Shown piece after piece: positions 16,766-25,377 of a stretch of DNA of 62,031 nucleotides. Every line of letters begins with the position of its first letter. The first letter of the stretch is position 1. The stretch covers positions 1 through 62,031 of the forward strand of contig JBAZHC010000016.1 in assembly GCA_041652575.1 (NCBI GenBank). Reading direction: 5' to 3'. The notes beneath the pieces were generated by a model. The model was not told where the DNA came from. It was given only the letters and a program-made list of their open reading frames with translations, and made no database searches. The DNA is from Phycisphaerae bacterium. GTDB taxonomy: Bacteria; Planctomycetota; Phycisphaerae; Sedimentisphaerales; UBA12454. A program made the position numbers and the translations under genes.

Positions 16766-17884
16766 GCGTTGTGTTTATGTTTTTTTTCTGCACGGTATTG
16801 CAGGTAACTATCTATAAAATCCTCGATGTCGCCATCCATTACAGCATTGATATTTCCCGTCTGGAAATCGGTGCGATGGTCCTTAACCAACTGGTAAGGC
16901 TGAAATACATAGCTTCTAATCTGATTGCCCCATGCGATTTCGCCTTTGTTGCCGTAGAGTTTGGCAAGCTCGCTGTCGCGTTTCTGCTGCTCGAGCATAT
17001 ACAGTTTGCCTTTTAACATCTTCATCGCCTCGGCCTTGTTGCGATGCTGGGAGCGGTCGTTCTGGCACTGGGTAACTATGCCGGTCGGGAAATGCGTAAT
17101 CCGGACGGCTGAACTTGTTTTGTTGACGTGCTGGCCGCCTGCGCCGCCGGCACGATAGAAATCAATCCGCAAATCCTTTTCGTCAATATCGATTGCTATA
17201 TCGTCATCGTATTCCGGCATTACATCGACGGCTGCGAAAGTAGTATGGCGCCTTTTGTTCGCATCGAAGGGACTTATGCGAACCATCCTGTGAACGCCCG
17301 CTTCGCAGGAGAGTTTGCCGAAGGCGAACGGGCCGCTGACTTTCAGCATAACCGAACGCAGACCCGCTTCTTCGCCGGCGGTCATATCAAGCTCTTCATA
17401 AGCGAATTTGTTCTGCTGAAAAAAACGGGTGTACATACGCAGGAGCATACTGACCCAGTCGCAGCTTTCGGTGCCGCCTGCGCCGGCGTGGATACCGAAA
17501 AAGCAGTTTTTCATATCGTCGGGGCCGCTGAGCATTCCGGTAAGCTCAATCTGGCCGCATTTTTTTTCGAGGAGAACAAGTTCCTGTTCGATGCCGGACA
17601 AAATCCCGCTGTCATTTTCGCCAAGGGCTATATCGAAAAGCTCGGTAAGGTCGGCAGATTTTTTCTCAACGTCAAGGGCAGGCTCAATAACGGTTTTTAA
17701 GGCGCTTGCCTTCGAGACGACTTTTTTGGCGGTGTCCTGATTGTCCCAGAAACCGGCTTTTGACATCTGCTCTTCAAGTTTTTGCCTTTCGGCCTGCTTG
17801 GCCGCGAGGTCAAAGCCATTCCCGGATTTTTGCTACCCGAGCCCCCAGACTGTCAATTCTCTGCTTAAGTTCCGCTGTTTCCAT
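16762..17884 (-). CDS. prfB: Peptide chain release factor 2, expressed by programmed +1 frameshift
   Basis: RF2 releases peptides at UAA and UGA. The gene starts at ATG 17884. After 24 codons the frame meets CTT TGA C (TGA at 17810-17812), the classic RF2 autoregulatory slip site. Moving +1 there continues into the long frame ending at 16762, giving about 373 residues. The GGQ loop (RAGGAGGQHVNK) and the SPF stop-codon reading motif (ISPFDANKRRHTTF) are present. The Shine-Dalgarno-like booster before the slip site is weak (CGGGAATGG) compared with E. coli. A GC hairpin repeat provides the stop codon. Start choice: METAELKQRID fits RF2 N-termini. Confidence 0.93.
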
Positions 17885-18150
17885 ATTTTTACCCTGACTG
17901 CTAAAACCAATCTTATAACAAATTAACGGTTCATTTGCAATTGCCAAAAAAACTTTGCTGTGGTAAACTGATTAATGGAATTAGAGCCACAAAGGCACTA
18001 AGACACAAAGATTAAAGAAGTAAGGAATAAAACTGCGTGGGCTATTCGCCGCAGTGCGACCGTGTCGCAATGAGAAGCTCACCCTGCTATACATGGATTT
18101 CCGCTTCCTAAGGGATAAATTTCGCGGGAATGACAAAGGATGTAAAAAAA
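17885..18150. other. Divergent spacer between prfB and aldo/keto reductase, with two repeats
   Basis: 266 bases. Contains a single octamer-repeat arm (17985-18011) and a stem-forming GGATTTCCGC/GCGGGAATGACA repeat (18087-18135). I see no convincing promoter for either side. Confidence 0.5.
17985..18011. repeat. Single octamer-repeat arm
   Basis: AGC followed by CACAAAGG, CACTAAGA and CACAAAGA: the same 27-base arm as in elements A and B, without its inverted partner. Confidence 0.55.
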
Positions 18151-19116
18151 ATGGAAAAAGCAAGACTTGGAAATTCAGAACTTCAGATAACAAGGGTCGG
18201 TCTTGGCACATGGGCAATCGGCGGGCCATGGGAGTACGGCTGGGGACCGCAGGACGATAACAATTCCATAAAGGCAATTCTCGAGGCGCTGGAAGTCGGG
18301 GTAAACTGGATCGATACCGCTCCGATTTACGGATTCGGACACAGCGAGGAAATTCTCGCAAAGGCTCTTAAAAAAACTTCCATAAAACCGCTCATCGCGA
18401 CAAAGTGCGGGCTGACCTGGAACGAAAAACAGGAAAGAGTTCCCTGTCTTAAAGCGAAAAGCGTGCTGGCAGAATGCGATGCCTCGCTGAAAAGACTGAA
18501 TGTCGAGACAATCGATTTGTACCAGATACACTGGAACAATCCGCCGGAAGATATCGAAGAAGGCTACGAGGCGATGGCAAAATGCGTCAAGGCGGGTAAG
18601 GTTCGCTACCTGGGCGTTTCAAACTTTACGGTCGAGCAGATGGCGATGGTAATGAAGATTCATCCTTTGACTTCGCTTCAGCCGCAGTACAGTATGTTCA
18701 AACGAGATATCGAAAACGATATTCTGCCTTTCTGTAAAAAGAATAATATCGGCGTGATTGTTTACAGTCCGCTGCAGAAGGGAATGCTCAGCGGCAAATT
18801 TACACCTGAAAAGATTGCGGCACTGCCCGGAGACGATGTAAGGCACATGGACCCTAATTATAAAACGCCGCGGCTCGAGGTAAATCTTAAGGTTGTTGGA
18901 AAACTTGAGCAAATCGCAAAACGGAAAAAAATAACAATCGCACAGCTTGCGATTGGCTGGGCGATAAGAAACGCGGAAGTTACAGCCGCCATTGCCGGGG
19001 CCCGCAGAGGCGGACAAATTAAAGAAACCGCCCCTGCCGCAGATATAACGTTATCTAAAGACGATATAAATGAAATCGAAGAAATTTTAAAAGAGCGAAA
19101 CAGGATGTTAAAATGA
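18151..19116 (+). CDS. Aldo/keto reductase
   Basis: 321 residues from the ATG at 18151, which has AAAGGA about ten bases upstream. The longer frame from 18130 starts inside a repeat (GGGAATGACA) and is not preferred. It is an NADPH-dependent (beta/alpha)8 reductase. The catalytic tetrad is Asp55, Tyr60 (IDTAPIYG), Lys85 (ATKCG) and His127 (YQIHW). The C-terminal cofactor loop AGARRGGQIKET resembles the YghZ/YajO-like AKR groups. The substrate cannot be told. The stop overlaps the purB start by 4 bases (ATGA), so the two are coexpressed. Confidence 0.88.
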   Translation: MEKARLGNSELQITRVGLGTWAIGGPWEYGWGPQDDNNSIKAILEALEVGVNWIDTAPIYGFGHSEEILAKALKKTSIKPLIATKCGLTWNEKQERVPCLKAKSVLAECDASLKRLNVETIDLYQIHWNNPPEDIEEGYEAMAKCVKAGKVRYLGVSNFTVEQMAMVMKIHPLTSLQPQYSMFKRDIENDILPFCKKNNIGVIVYSPLQKGMLSGKFTPEKIAALPGDDVRHMDPNYKTPRLEVNLKVVGKLEQIAKRKKITIAQLAIGWAIRNAEVTAAIAGARRGGQIKETAPAADITLSKDDINEIEEILKERNRMLK

Positions 19117-20543
19117 AAAATCATAACATTTACAGTTCGCCGCTGGTCGAGCGCAACGCATCAAAGGAAATGTCGGAGCTTTTCGGTAACCAGACTAAAT
19201 TTTCAACGTGGCGGCGGCTTTGGCTCGAACTTGCAAAGGCGGAGAAGAAACTCGGTTTGAAAATCTCACAGGCCCAAATCAGCCAGATGGCAAAACATCT
19301 TGACGATATCAATTTTGACAAGGCCGCTGAGTACGAGAAAAAATTTCGACACGATGTTATGGCACACGTTCATACATTCGGCGACGCTGCGCCGAAGGCT
19401 GCGCCGATAATTCATCTCGGCGCTACGAGTTGTTATGTCGGCGATAACGCAGATTTGATAATTATGCGGAACGCGATGCAGATTGTCGCGGTCAAGCTTG
19501 CAAGCCTTATCGATTCTCTGAGCGGATTTGCGAAACAATACCGGACACTGGCGACGCTTGGCCTTACACATTTTCAACCGGCACAGTTAACGACCGTCGG
19601 TAAACGCGCGACGCTTTGGTGCAATGATTTCGTCAGCGACCTTTCTGAAATTGAATACCGTATTGGAAATATCCCATTCAGAGGCGTAAAAGGCACTACG
19701 GGAACACAGGCATCGTTTCTTGAGCTTTTCGGCGGAAATCATAAAAAAGTAAAACAGCTCGACAAACTGGTCGCAAAGGCATTCGGCTTTGATAAGCTTT
19801 GTCCCGTTACCGGCCAGACCTATTCACGCAAAATAGATTCTCTGGTCATAAACACACTGGCAGGTGTCGCTCAATCGGCACATAAATTATGCAACGACAT
19901 TCGGCTGCTTGCCAATTTAAAGGAAATCGAAGAGCCTTTTGAAAAATCACAGATAGGTTCTTCCGCGATGGCTTACAAAAGAAACCCGATGCGATGCGAG
20001 AGGGTTACAGCGCTTTCAAGATTTTTAATCAGCCTTTCGAGCAGTCCGCAAATGACGGCGGCAGAACAATGGCTCGAAAGAACGCTCGATGACTCGGCAA
20101 ACCGGCGAATAGTAATACCGGAGGCATTTCTTGCCGCAGACGGGATTTTGGAAATTTTAATAAATGTAACGAGCGGTCTTGTGGTTTATCCGAAAGTGAT
20201 TGCCGCGAGAATCGATTCCGAACTGCCGTTTATGGCGACTGAAAATATTTTAATGGCCGCTGTAAAAGCAGGCGGCAATCGTCAGCAGCTTCACGAAAAA
20301 ATCAGGGTGCATTCTCACGCCGCGGCAGAGCAGGTCAAAAAATTCGGCAAGTCAAACGATTTGATTGAAAGACTCAAAAGCGATGCGGCTTTTGCAAAAG
20401 TGGACTTCAAAAAAGTCCTGAACGCCGGCGATTACATCGGCAGAGCGCCACAGCAGGTAAATGATTTCGTAACTGAAGTGGTAAAACCGACCATCAAAAA
20501 ATATCGCGGAAAACTTAACAAGAAAACAGAGTTAAAAGTTTAA
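19113..20543 (+). CDS. purB: Adenylosuccinate lyase
   Basis: 476 residues. It cleaves SAICAR and adenylosuccinate in purine synthesis. The superfamily signature is SSAMAYKRNP. HDVMAHVHTFG and GLTHFQPAQLTTVGKRA carry the catalytic histidines, and KGTTGTQASF the substrate site. It resembles the longer, eukaryote-like ADSL branch rather than short bacterial PurB; this is a judgement from motif wording. The ATG overlaps the aldo/keto reductase stop, and pyrE follows after 54 bases that contain a GTGGGCTAAAGCCCAC palindrome. Purine and pyrimidine genes are thus together. Confidence 0.93.
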   Translation: MKNHNIYSSPLVERNASKEMSELFGNQTKFSTWRRLWLELAKAEKKLGLKISQAQISQMAKHLDDINFDKAAEYEKKFRHDVMAHVHTFGDAAPKAAPIIHLGATSCYVGDNADLIIMRNAMQIVAVKLASLIDSLSGFAKQYRTLATLGLTHFQPAQLTTVGKRATLWCNDFVSDLSEIEYRIGNIPFRGVKGTTGTQASFLELFGGNHKKVKQLDKLVAKAFGFDKLCPVTGQTYSRKIDSLVINTLAGVAQSAHKLCNDIRLLANLKEIEEPFEKSQIGSSAMAYKRNPMRCERVTALSRFLISLSSSPQMTAAEQWLERTLDDSANRRIVIPEAFLAADGILEILINVTSGLVVYPKVIAARIDSELPFMATENILMAAVKAGGNRQQLHEKIRVHSHAAAEQVKKFGKSNDLIERLKSDAAFAKVDFKKVLNAGDYIGRAPQQVNDFVTEVVKPTIKKYRGKLNKKTELKV

Positions 20544-20552
20544 AGAAACAGC

Positions 20553-20568
20553 GTGGGCTAAAGCCCAC
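20553..20568. repeat. 16-bp perfect palindrome between purB and pyrE
   Basis: GTGGGCTAAAGCCCAC is a perfect inverted repeat with no loop bases to spare. There is no T-tract after it, so it is not a typical terminator. It is probably a dispersed palindromic repeat. Confidence 0.55.
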
Positions 20569-20597
20569 CCTACACAAGCTAATGGAAGACATAAGTT

Positions 20598-21122
20598 ATG
20601 ACCAGACAAGAACTTGCAAGACGCGTAAAAGAAACATCGTATCTCGAAGGAGATTTCACTCTTAGAAGCGGAAAAAAGAGCAAATATTATATGGATAAGT
20701 ATTTGTTCGAAACCCAGCCGGACATTTTGAAGGCTCTGGGCGAGGAATTTGCGAAGTACGCGACAAGCGATGTTACGCTGATCGCAGGTGCCGAGCTTGG
20801 CGGCGTCGCGCTGGCGGCGGCAACAGCGATGCAGACGGGCAAAAAATGGATTATCGTCCGTAACAGCAAAAAAGATTACGGCACAAGCAAAATGGTCGAG
20901 GGCGTTTTGAAAGCTGACGACGTGGTTCTGCTCGTCGAGGACATCGCGACCACCGGCGGGCAGGTTCTCGAAGCGGCGAAGATAATCACCGAAGCAGGTG
21001 CGAAAGTGAAAAAGATTGTAGCTGTTATCGACCGCAAACAGGGAGCAAGAGAAAATATTACCGCAGCAGGCTATGAATTCGAGAGCATTTTGACGAAAGA
21101 AGACCTCGGCATAAAAAACTGA
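20598..21122 (+). CDS. pyrE: Orotate phosphoribosyltransferase
   Basis: 174 residues, a usual length for the short bacterial form. It joins orotate to PRPP to make OMP. The PRPP-binding motif is VVLLVEDIATTGGQ (acidic pair Glu114, Asp115). FTLRSGKKSKYYMDKY is the N-terminal substrate loop, and RNSKKDYGTSK is the flexible catalytic loop. The ATG is MTRQELAR; upstream GGAAGACATAAGTT gives a moderate ribosome site. Stop codons of pyrE and the convergent TPR gene are one base apart, with no terminator hairpin visible between. Confidence 0.92.
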   Translation: MTRQELARRVKETSYLEGDFTLRSGKKSKYYMDKYLFETQPDILKALGEEFAKYATSDVTLIAGAELGGVALAAATAMQTGKKWIIVRNSKKDYGTSKMVEGVLKADDVVLLVEDIATTGGQVLEAAKIITEAGAKVKKIVAVIDRKQGARENITAAGYEFESILTKEDLGIKN

Positions 21123-21123
21123 T

Positions 21124-23340
21124 TTATTTTGTTGAATCAGGAATATTTTCCAGGCCTTGTTGAGCACGAGGTTCATTCGGGTTCAATGCAAGGGCTTTGT
21201 GATATTCAACAGCAGCCTGCTCAAATTTCCCTTGTTTCAATAAAATGTCGCCGAGTGCACATAATGCATCCGTATCATTCGGCAGAAGTGTTAAAATCTC
21301 ACGATATTGAATTTCGGCATCTTCGAGAAGCCCATTATTAGTCAATGCCATAGCTAAATTGTAGTGCATACCAATATCATTTGGTTCAATCGCCGAAGCC
21401 TGAGCAAAATGTTCAATAGCTTCATCAAGTTTGCCCTGTTGAGCAAATACTATAGCCAGATTGCTGTGCGCTTTGGCATATTCGGGCTTAATCTGCAATG
21501 CTCTGCTATATTCATCAGCCGCCTGATCAAATTTGCTCGTGGCAAGCATAATGTTTCCAAGGTCATAATACGCCTCGGCATTTTTCGGGTTAAGTCCGAT
21601 AGCTTTTTTGTGACAAACTATAGCTTCATTCAGTCGGCCAACTGAAGCGAGGGCAACGCCAAGATTATTGAAAGTTGTTGCATCAGGTTTGAATTTAACG
21701 CCCTCCTGCAGTTCCTTTATCGCTTCTTCTGCTTTGCCCTGACGGAATAAAAGCGTGCCAAGGCCGGTATGCAAAACGGCTGGATTATTCGTGTTATATT
21801 CAAGACCCTTTCTGTAAACAGCAATTGCATCATCAAGTCGCCCCTGCTGGATAAATATCACTGCGATGTGATTATATATAGCTGCGTCATTGGGAGCCAG
21901 ACGCATCGCATCAGTATAATAAGACATAGCTTCGTCATATTTACCCTGGTCGGCAAAAATCTTACCGATATTCATACGTGCATCAATATCGTTAGGGTCA
22001 ATCTTCAAAATCTTATTGAAATATTCTACAGCCTGTTCGATATCACCTCTTACAGCAAGAGCGGCTCCAAGATTATTGTTTGCGTAAACAGAACCCGGTG
22101 ATATTCTCGCCATGCGGGCATAAAGGCTTACCGAATCTTTCCAGTCAGCCAGGTAACTGCGAGTAACAAAGGATTCGCCGACGGCCAAAGACAATATCAC
22201 TGCTACCAAAGTAATTTTTTTCGCGGGACCCGGAGTTTTGCCGAGGCACCAGATTAAAAAAGCCGCAAGTGCCATCAGCAATCCGATAGCGGGAAGATAA
22301 ACATATTTATCGGCGGCGACAGCATCGCTGAACTGTAGTGTCTGCATCGTTGGAAAAACCATCACAAAGAAAATAGCGAAACCAGTCGCCGCGGCCCGCA
22401 CCCAGCGAAGCGATATCACAAGCAAAATAATTAACAGACAACTGCCTGCGACACCGGTCATTACCGCAGGATTGGCAAAACCAAACGGCACAGGAAACGG
22501 ATAATGCGAGGTAAGGTTAACAGGCCAAATCATTTTAGAGAGATAGAAAACGATATCATGACAAATTAAAAACGGAATCCTGGCGAAGCCATAAGTTTCG
22601 GGAGTAATTATCGAGGCAGTGCGGGCCTGAGAAATATAGGTTATAACGGCAGAGACGCCGGCGATAATAAAGATGGGCAGCTTTTCCAAAATATTTTTCC
22701 AATTCAGCCGGTTTAACGGCCAAAAATCCATCAGCAGCAGCATAACAGGCAGCGGTGTACTGGTCGGTTTGGCTATTAGCGACAGCACAAACATAACAGC
22801 ACAACCGATAAACGCTTTTGAACTTCCCTTGCGAACGTAACGGACGTAAAAAATCAAACTCAAAAACGTGAAGAAAGCCGCAAGCAAAGTTTTTCGTTCT
22901 CCTATCCAGGGAATCGGTTCGACTGTAAGAGGGTGAACACCAAAAAGCAGACCAACAGCGGCAGCAATCCAAATATTACCAAACAATTGGTATAATAAAA
23001 TAACAATAAGCGCAGTATTTGCGATATGGAATACAAGACTTGTCAGATGAAACTGCCTTAGATAATTTTCCGGGCCTCCGATTTTGTAATCGAGCATCAA
23101 AGAAATCATCGTCAGTGGCTGATAATACCCCTGTACGATAGAAGGCTCAAGCACTTCAGTAAGAAATCGTTTGGCTGAATCCCAACTCGGATTTCGAACA
23201 AGATGATTATCAACAAAGTACATCAGGTCATCAATTGATATGGCTTGAGCCGACAATGCAGGCCAATGCGCTATAAGAACAGCGGCACAAACTGCAATAA
23301 TCAAAACGATAATTAATCCTATTTTCGAGATTGACTGCAT
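21124..23340 (-). CDS. TMTC/GT-C-like membrane protein with nine TPR repeats
   Basis: 738 residues from the ATG at 23340 (GGAG 7 bases upstream). The first 420 residues hold about ten membrane helices with an early acidic motif ISIDDLMYF and PWIGERKTLLAAFF, as in TMTC-type or related bacterial glycosyltransferase-like membrane proteins. The rest is nine tandem TPRs with the LGxxLxxxGKxDEAIxxxxxALxLxPNN pattern, ending PNEPRAQQGLENI. Such proteins are thought to glycosylate exported proteins, but this one's activity is not shown. It begins 22 bases inside the end of coaB, so it is translated with the coenzyme A genes. A longer frame upstream of 23340 is not supported. Confidence 0.75.
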   Translation of the reverse strand: MQSISKIGLIIVLIIAVCAAVLIAHWPALSAQAISIDDLMYFVDNHLVRNPSWDSAKRFLTEVLEPSIVQGYYQPLTMISLMLDYKIGGPENYLRQFHLTSLVFHIANTALIVILLYQLFGNIWIAAAVGLLFGVHPLTVEPIPWIGERKTLLAAFFTFLSLIFYVRYVRKGSSKAFIGCAVMFVLSLIAKPTSTPLPVMLLLMDFWPLNRLNWKNILEKLPIFIIAGVSAVITYISQARTASIITPETYGFARIPFLICHDIVFYLSKMIWPVNLTSHYPFPVPFGFANPAVMTGVAGSCLLIILLVISLRWVRAAATGFAIFFVMVFPTMQTLQFSDAVAADKYVYLPAIGLLMALAAFLIWCLGKTPGPAKKITLVAVILSLAVGESFVTRSYLADWKDSVSLYARMARISPGSVYANNNLGAALAVRGDIEQAVEYFNKILKIDPNDIDARMNIGKIFADQGKYDEAMSYYTDAMRLAPNDAAIYNHIAVIFIQQGRLDDAIAVYRKGLEYNTNNPAVLHTGLGTLLFRQGKAEEAIKELQEGVKFKPDATTFNNLGVALASVGRLNEAIVCHKKAIGLNPKNAEAYYDLGNIMLATSKFDQAADEYSRALQIKPEYAKAHSNLAIVFAQQGKLDEAIEHFAQASAIEPNDIGMHYNLAMALTNNGLLEDAEIQYREILTLLPNDTDALCALGDILLKQGKFEQAAVEYHKALALNPNEPRAQQGLENIPDSTK

Positions 23341-23978
23341 AAATTCTCCATCAGATGAATAATTTGACCAGCAATTGCGGTTTTCCCGGCAGATTGCATT
23401 TTTATCCATTTGCCGTCTGTTATTTTTATCTGCACTTCCGTATTTTCACTGCCTATCGCCAAAGGTGTATTGGCGATTATCATATCGAGATTTTTATCTT
23501 TTAATTTCTTTTCGGCATTTTTCCGCAGATTTTTGTCCTCGAGAGCGAACCCGGAAACAATTTGATTCCTTTTTTTGTTTTTTCCCGCCCATTTCAAAAT
23601 GTCAGGTGTCGGTTTTAATTTTATTGTCAAATCCGTGTTCGACTTTTTGATTTTTATCTTCGATTTTTTAATCGGCGTATAATCCGATACTGCCGCTGCC
23701 ATAATCAAACAATCACATTTTTTAAAATGCTTTTTAACGGCTTCAAACATTTCATCGGCACTGACAACTTCCTCAATTTTTAATTTTGAATTTTTAATTT
23801 TGAATTGAGGATTTTTAGCAGTTGTTATCAATGTTACTTTGTGGCCTGATTTTAATGCGGCATTTGCCAATGCGAAACCCATTTTACCGCTGCTGGCGTT
23901 TGTGATAAACCGCACGGGGTCAATATACTCCCTCGTTCCCCCTGCTGTAATCAGGAAATGCGATCGGTTTGATTTCAT
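23319..23978 (-). CDS. coaB: Phosphopantothenoylcysteine synthetase (CoaB domain as separate protein)
   Basis: 219 residues. It ligates cysteine to 4'-phosphopantothenate. FLITAGGTREYIDPVRFI and NASSGKMG are the nucleotide-binding start, MAAAVSDYTP the substrate segment, and KPTPDIL the lysine-bearing loop. In most bacteria this domain is fused behind CoaC; here it is its own gene whose ATG directly follows the CoaC stop. Residues around 54-68 (PQFKIKNSKLKIEE) are encoded by an AT-rich inverted repeat (23771-23810) and look like an in-frame insertion. The later KKSKIKIKKSN stretch is also AT-rich. Confidence 0.88.
   Translation of the reverse strand: MKSNRSHFLITAGGTREYIDPVRFITNASSGKMGFALANAALKSGHKVTLITTAKNPQFKIKNSKLKIEEVVSADEMFEAVKKHFKKCDCLIMAAAVSDYTPIKKSKIKIKKSNTDLTIKLKPTPDILKWAGKNKKRNQIVSGFALEDKNLRKNAEKKLKDKNLDMIIANTPLAIGSENTEVQIKITDGKWIKMQSAGKTAIAGQIIHLMENLCSQSRK
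23771..23810. repeat. AT-rich inverted repeat inside coaB
   Basis: CCTCAATT and AATTGAGG bound a 40-base tract made of TTTTTAATTTTGAA units. It is read in frame as part of CoaB. Composition is very different from the flanking coding sequence. Confidence 0.6.
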
Positions 23979-24545
23979 TTATTTTTTCGTCATTTTTTCA
24001 AGACGTTTTATGATATCGGCAACTTCCGACATTCTGCCGATACCTTCCGTTCCGCAGGCCAGTCTTCCTTTTTCCGGGCCGATTGTTTCAAAGCCCATTT
24101 CATTTAATGTTTTTACATTCCACTGGACGGCGGGATTTTGCCACATTTTTTCATTCATCGCCGGGGCAAAGAGAATTTTCTTCTGCCAGCAGGCACACAA
24201 TACGGTACTAAGCAGGTCGTCACAGATGCCGTTTGCGGCCTTGCCGATGATATTCGCTGTTGCGGGCGCAACGACAACAACATCGGCGCTGTCGGCAAGA
24301 CGGATATGCCCGATTTGAAAGCCCTGCGGATTTTCCCACATACTCGTATAAACTGCCCGGCCTGTTACCGCCTCAAAACTTTTCGGTAAAACAAATTTGC
24401 AGGCGCTTTCAGTCATAACAGTATCGACATTCGCGCCTGCTGCGGTCAGTTTGCTCGCCAGGTCCACCGCCTTGAACACGGCAACGCCGCCGCTTACGCC
24501 AAGCAGAACATTCAAACCTGAAAATGCAGAATCTTTTTTAGCCAT
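23979..24545 (-). CDS. coaC: Phosphopantothenoylcysteine decarboxylase (CoaC domain as separate protein)
   Basis: 188 residues. An FMN flavoprotein that decarboxylates phosphopantothenoylcysteine. LLGVSGGVAVFKAVDL is the N-terminal flavin motif, PATANIIGKAANGICDDLLST corresponds to the PASANT region, PAMNEKMW is the substrate recognition clamp, and LACGTEGIGRM carries the catalytic cysteine. It precedes coaB with no gap between stop and start. So the usual coaBC fusion is split at the domain border here. It follows rpoZ closely in a shared operon. Confidence 0.9.
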   Translation of the reverse strand: MAKKDSAFSGLNVLLGVSGGVAVFKAVDLASKLTAAGANVDTVMTESACKFVLPKSFEAVTGRAVYTSMWENPQGFQIGHIRLADSADVVVVAPATANIIGKAANGICDDLLSTVLCACWQKKILFAPAMNEKMWQNPAVQWNVKTLNEMGFETIGPEKGRLACGTEGIGRMSEVADIIKRLEKMTKK

Positions 24546-24556
24546 CGTCCTGACGC

Positions 24557-24787
24557 CTATAATTTAGGTAACTCTATTTTTTCCGGTCCTGAAGTATAAT
24601 CAGGTGTGATTTTGTCCTGCATAATTTCTTCAACGACTATTTCCATCATCGTCTTGCCTTCGGTGTTCTCGATAAGGGGCCTTGAGCCCTCCATAAGCTC
24701 TACCATTCTTTTTTGTATAAGAGCCGAGACCTTGAATGCACCGCCGATTTTTTCGAAAATCGCCTTGTTCTTTAACTCATCTATCAT
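24557..24787 (-). CDS. rpoZ: DNA-directed RNA polymerase omega subunit
   Basis: 76 residues. The helix FKVSALIQKRMVELMEGSRPLIE matches the conserved core of omega (AxxRARQLxxGxxPLV). Omega helps assemble beta-prime. The position between gmk and coaC is the usual bacterial neighbourhood (gmk-rpoZ-coaBC), which makes the call firm in spite of the short length. The ATG lies 2 bases after the gmk stop. The tail (DYTSGPEKIELPKL) is acidic and variable. Confidence 0.85.
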   Translation of the reverse strand: MIDELKNKAIFEKIGGAFKVSALIQKRMVELMEGSRPLIENTEGKTMMEIVVEEIMQDKITPDYTSGPEKIELPKL

Positions 24788-24789
24788 GT

Positions 24790-25377
24790 TTATTCTCCAA
24801 TTACTTTCTTTATTATCTGTATAATTTCTTCAATCGCCTGGGGGAGGTCTTCGTTAATAACCATATATTCATAATGCTGCCAGGCAGCAGCTATTTCAAT
24901 GCCTGCACGCTGGAGCCTTTTTTCAACATCTTTTTCATCATCTCTGCCGCGGCCGTTAATACGTTTTTGAAGTTCGTTATGCTTCGGCGGCAGAACAAAA
25001 ATAAGTTTTGCGTCGGGATACAGCCTTTTTACCTGCTGGGCGCCCTGGACATCAATCTCAAGTATTACCGTCTTGCCATTATTAAGAGCCTGTTCGAGTT
25101 TATCCTTCGGCGTACCATACAGGTTTCCGAACACTTCGGCATATTCGATAAAATTCCCGGCCGCTATCTGTCTTTCAAATTCAGCCCTGTCGATAAAATG
25201 GTAATGCTTACCATCCTCTTCGCCGGCCTTTTTTTCACGCGTCGTAGTCGATACGCTCAAATAAACATCATCAAGCTGTTTAATCAACTGGTCACATATA
25301 GTGCTTTTGCCTACTCCGCTGGGACCACTTATGACGAATATATGCCCCCTGACAGGTTTTTGTTCCAGGTTACTCAA
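24790..25377 (-). CDS. gmk: Guanylate kinase
   Basis: 195 residues from a TTG at 25377. It phosphorylates GMP to GDP with ATP. The P-loop is SGPSGVGKST. The GMP-binding segments are STTTREKKAGEEDGKHYHF and FIEYAEVFGNLYGTP, and DVQGAQQV is the second-site motif. The frame is open upstream to another TTG (25407), but that has no ribosome site. The one at 25377 has AGGTG at 7 bases and overlaps the yicC stop by 8 bases, giving coupled translation. An unusual start codon is the only odd point. Confidence 0.9.
   Translation of the reverse strand: MSNLEQKPVRGHIFVISGPSGVGKSTICDQLIKQLDDVYLSVSTTTREKKAGEEDGKHYHFIDRAEFERQIAAGNFIEYAEVFGNLYGTPKDKLEQALNNGKTVILEIDVQGAQQVKRLYPDAKLIFVLPPKHNELQKRINGRGRDDEKDVEKRLQRAGIEIAAAWQHYEYMVINEDLPQAIEEIIQIIKKVIGE

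Noticed and set aside
20553..20568. Terminator between purB and pyrE
   Set aside because: The palindrome has no T-run and no loop, so it is listed as a repeat.
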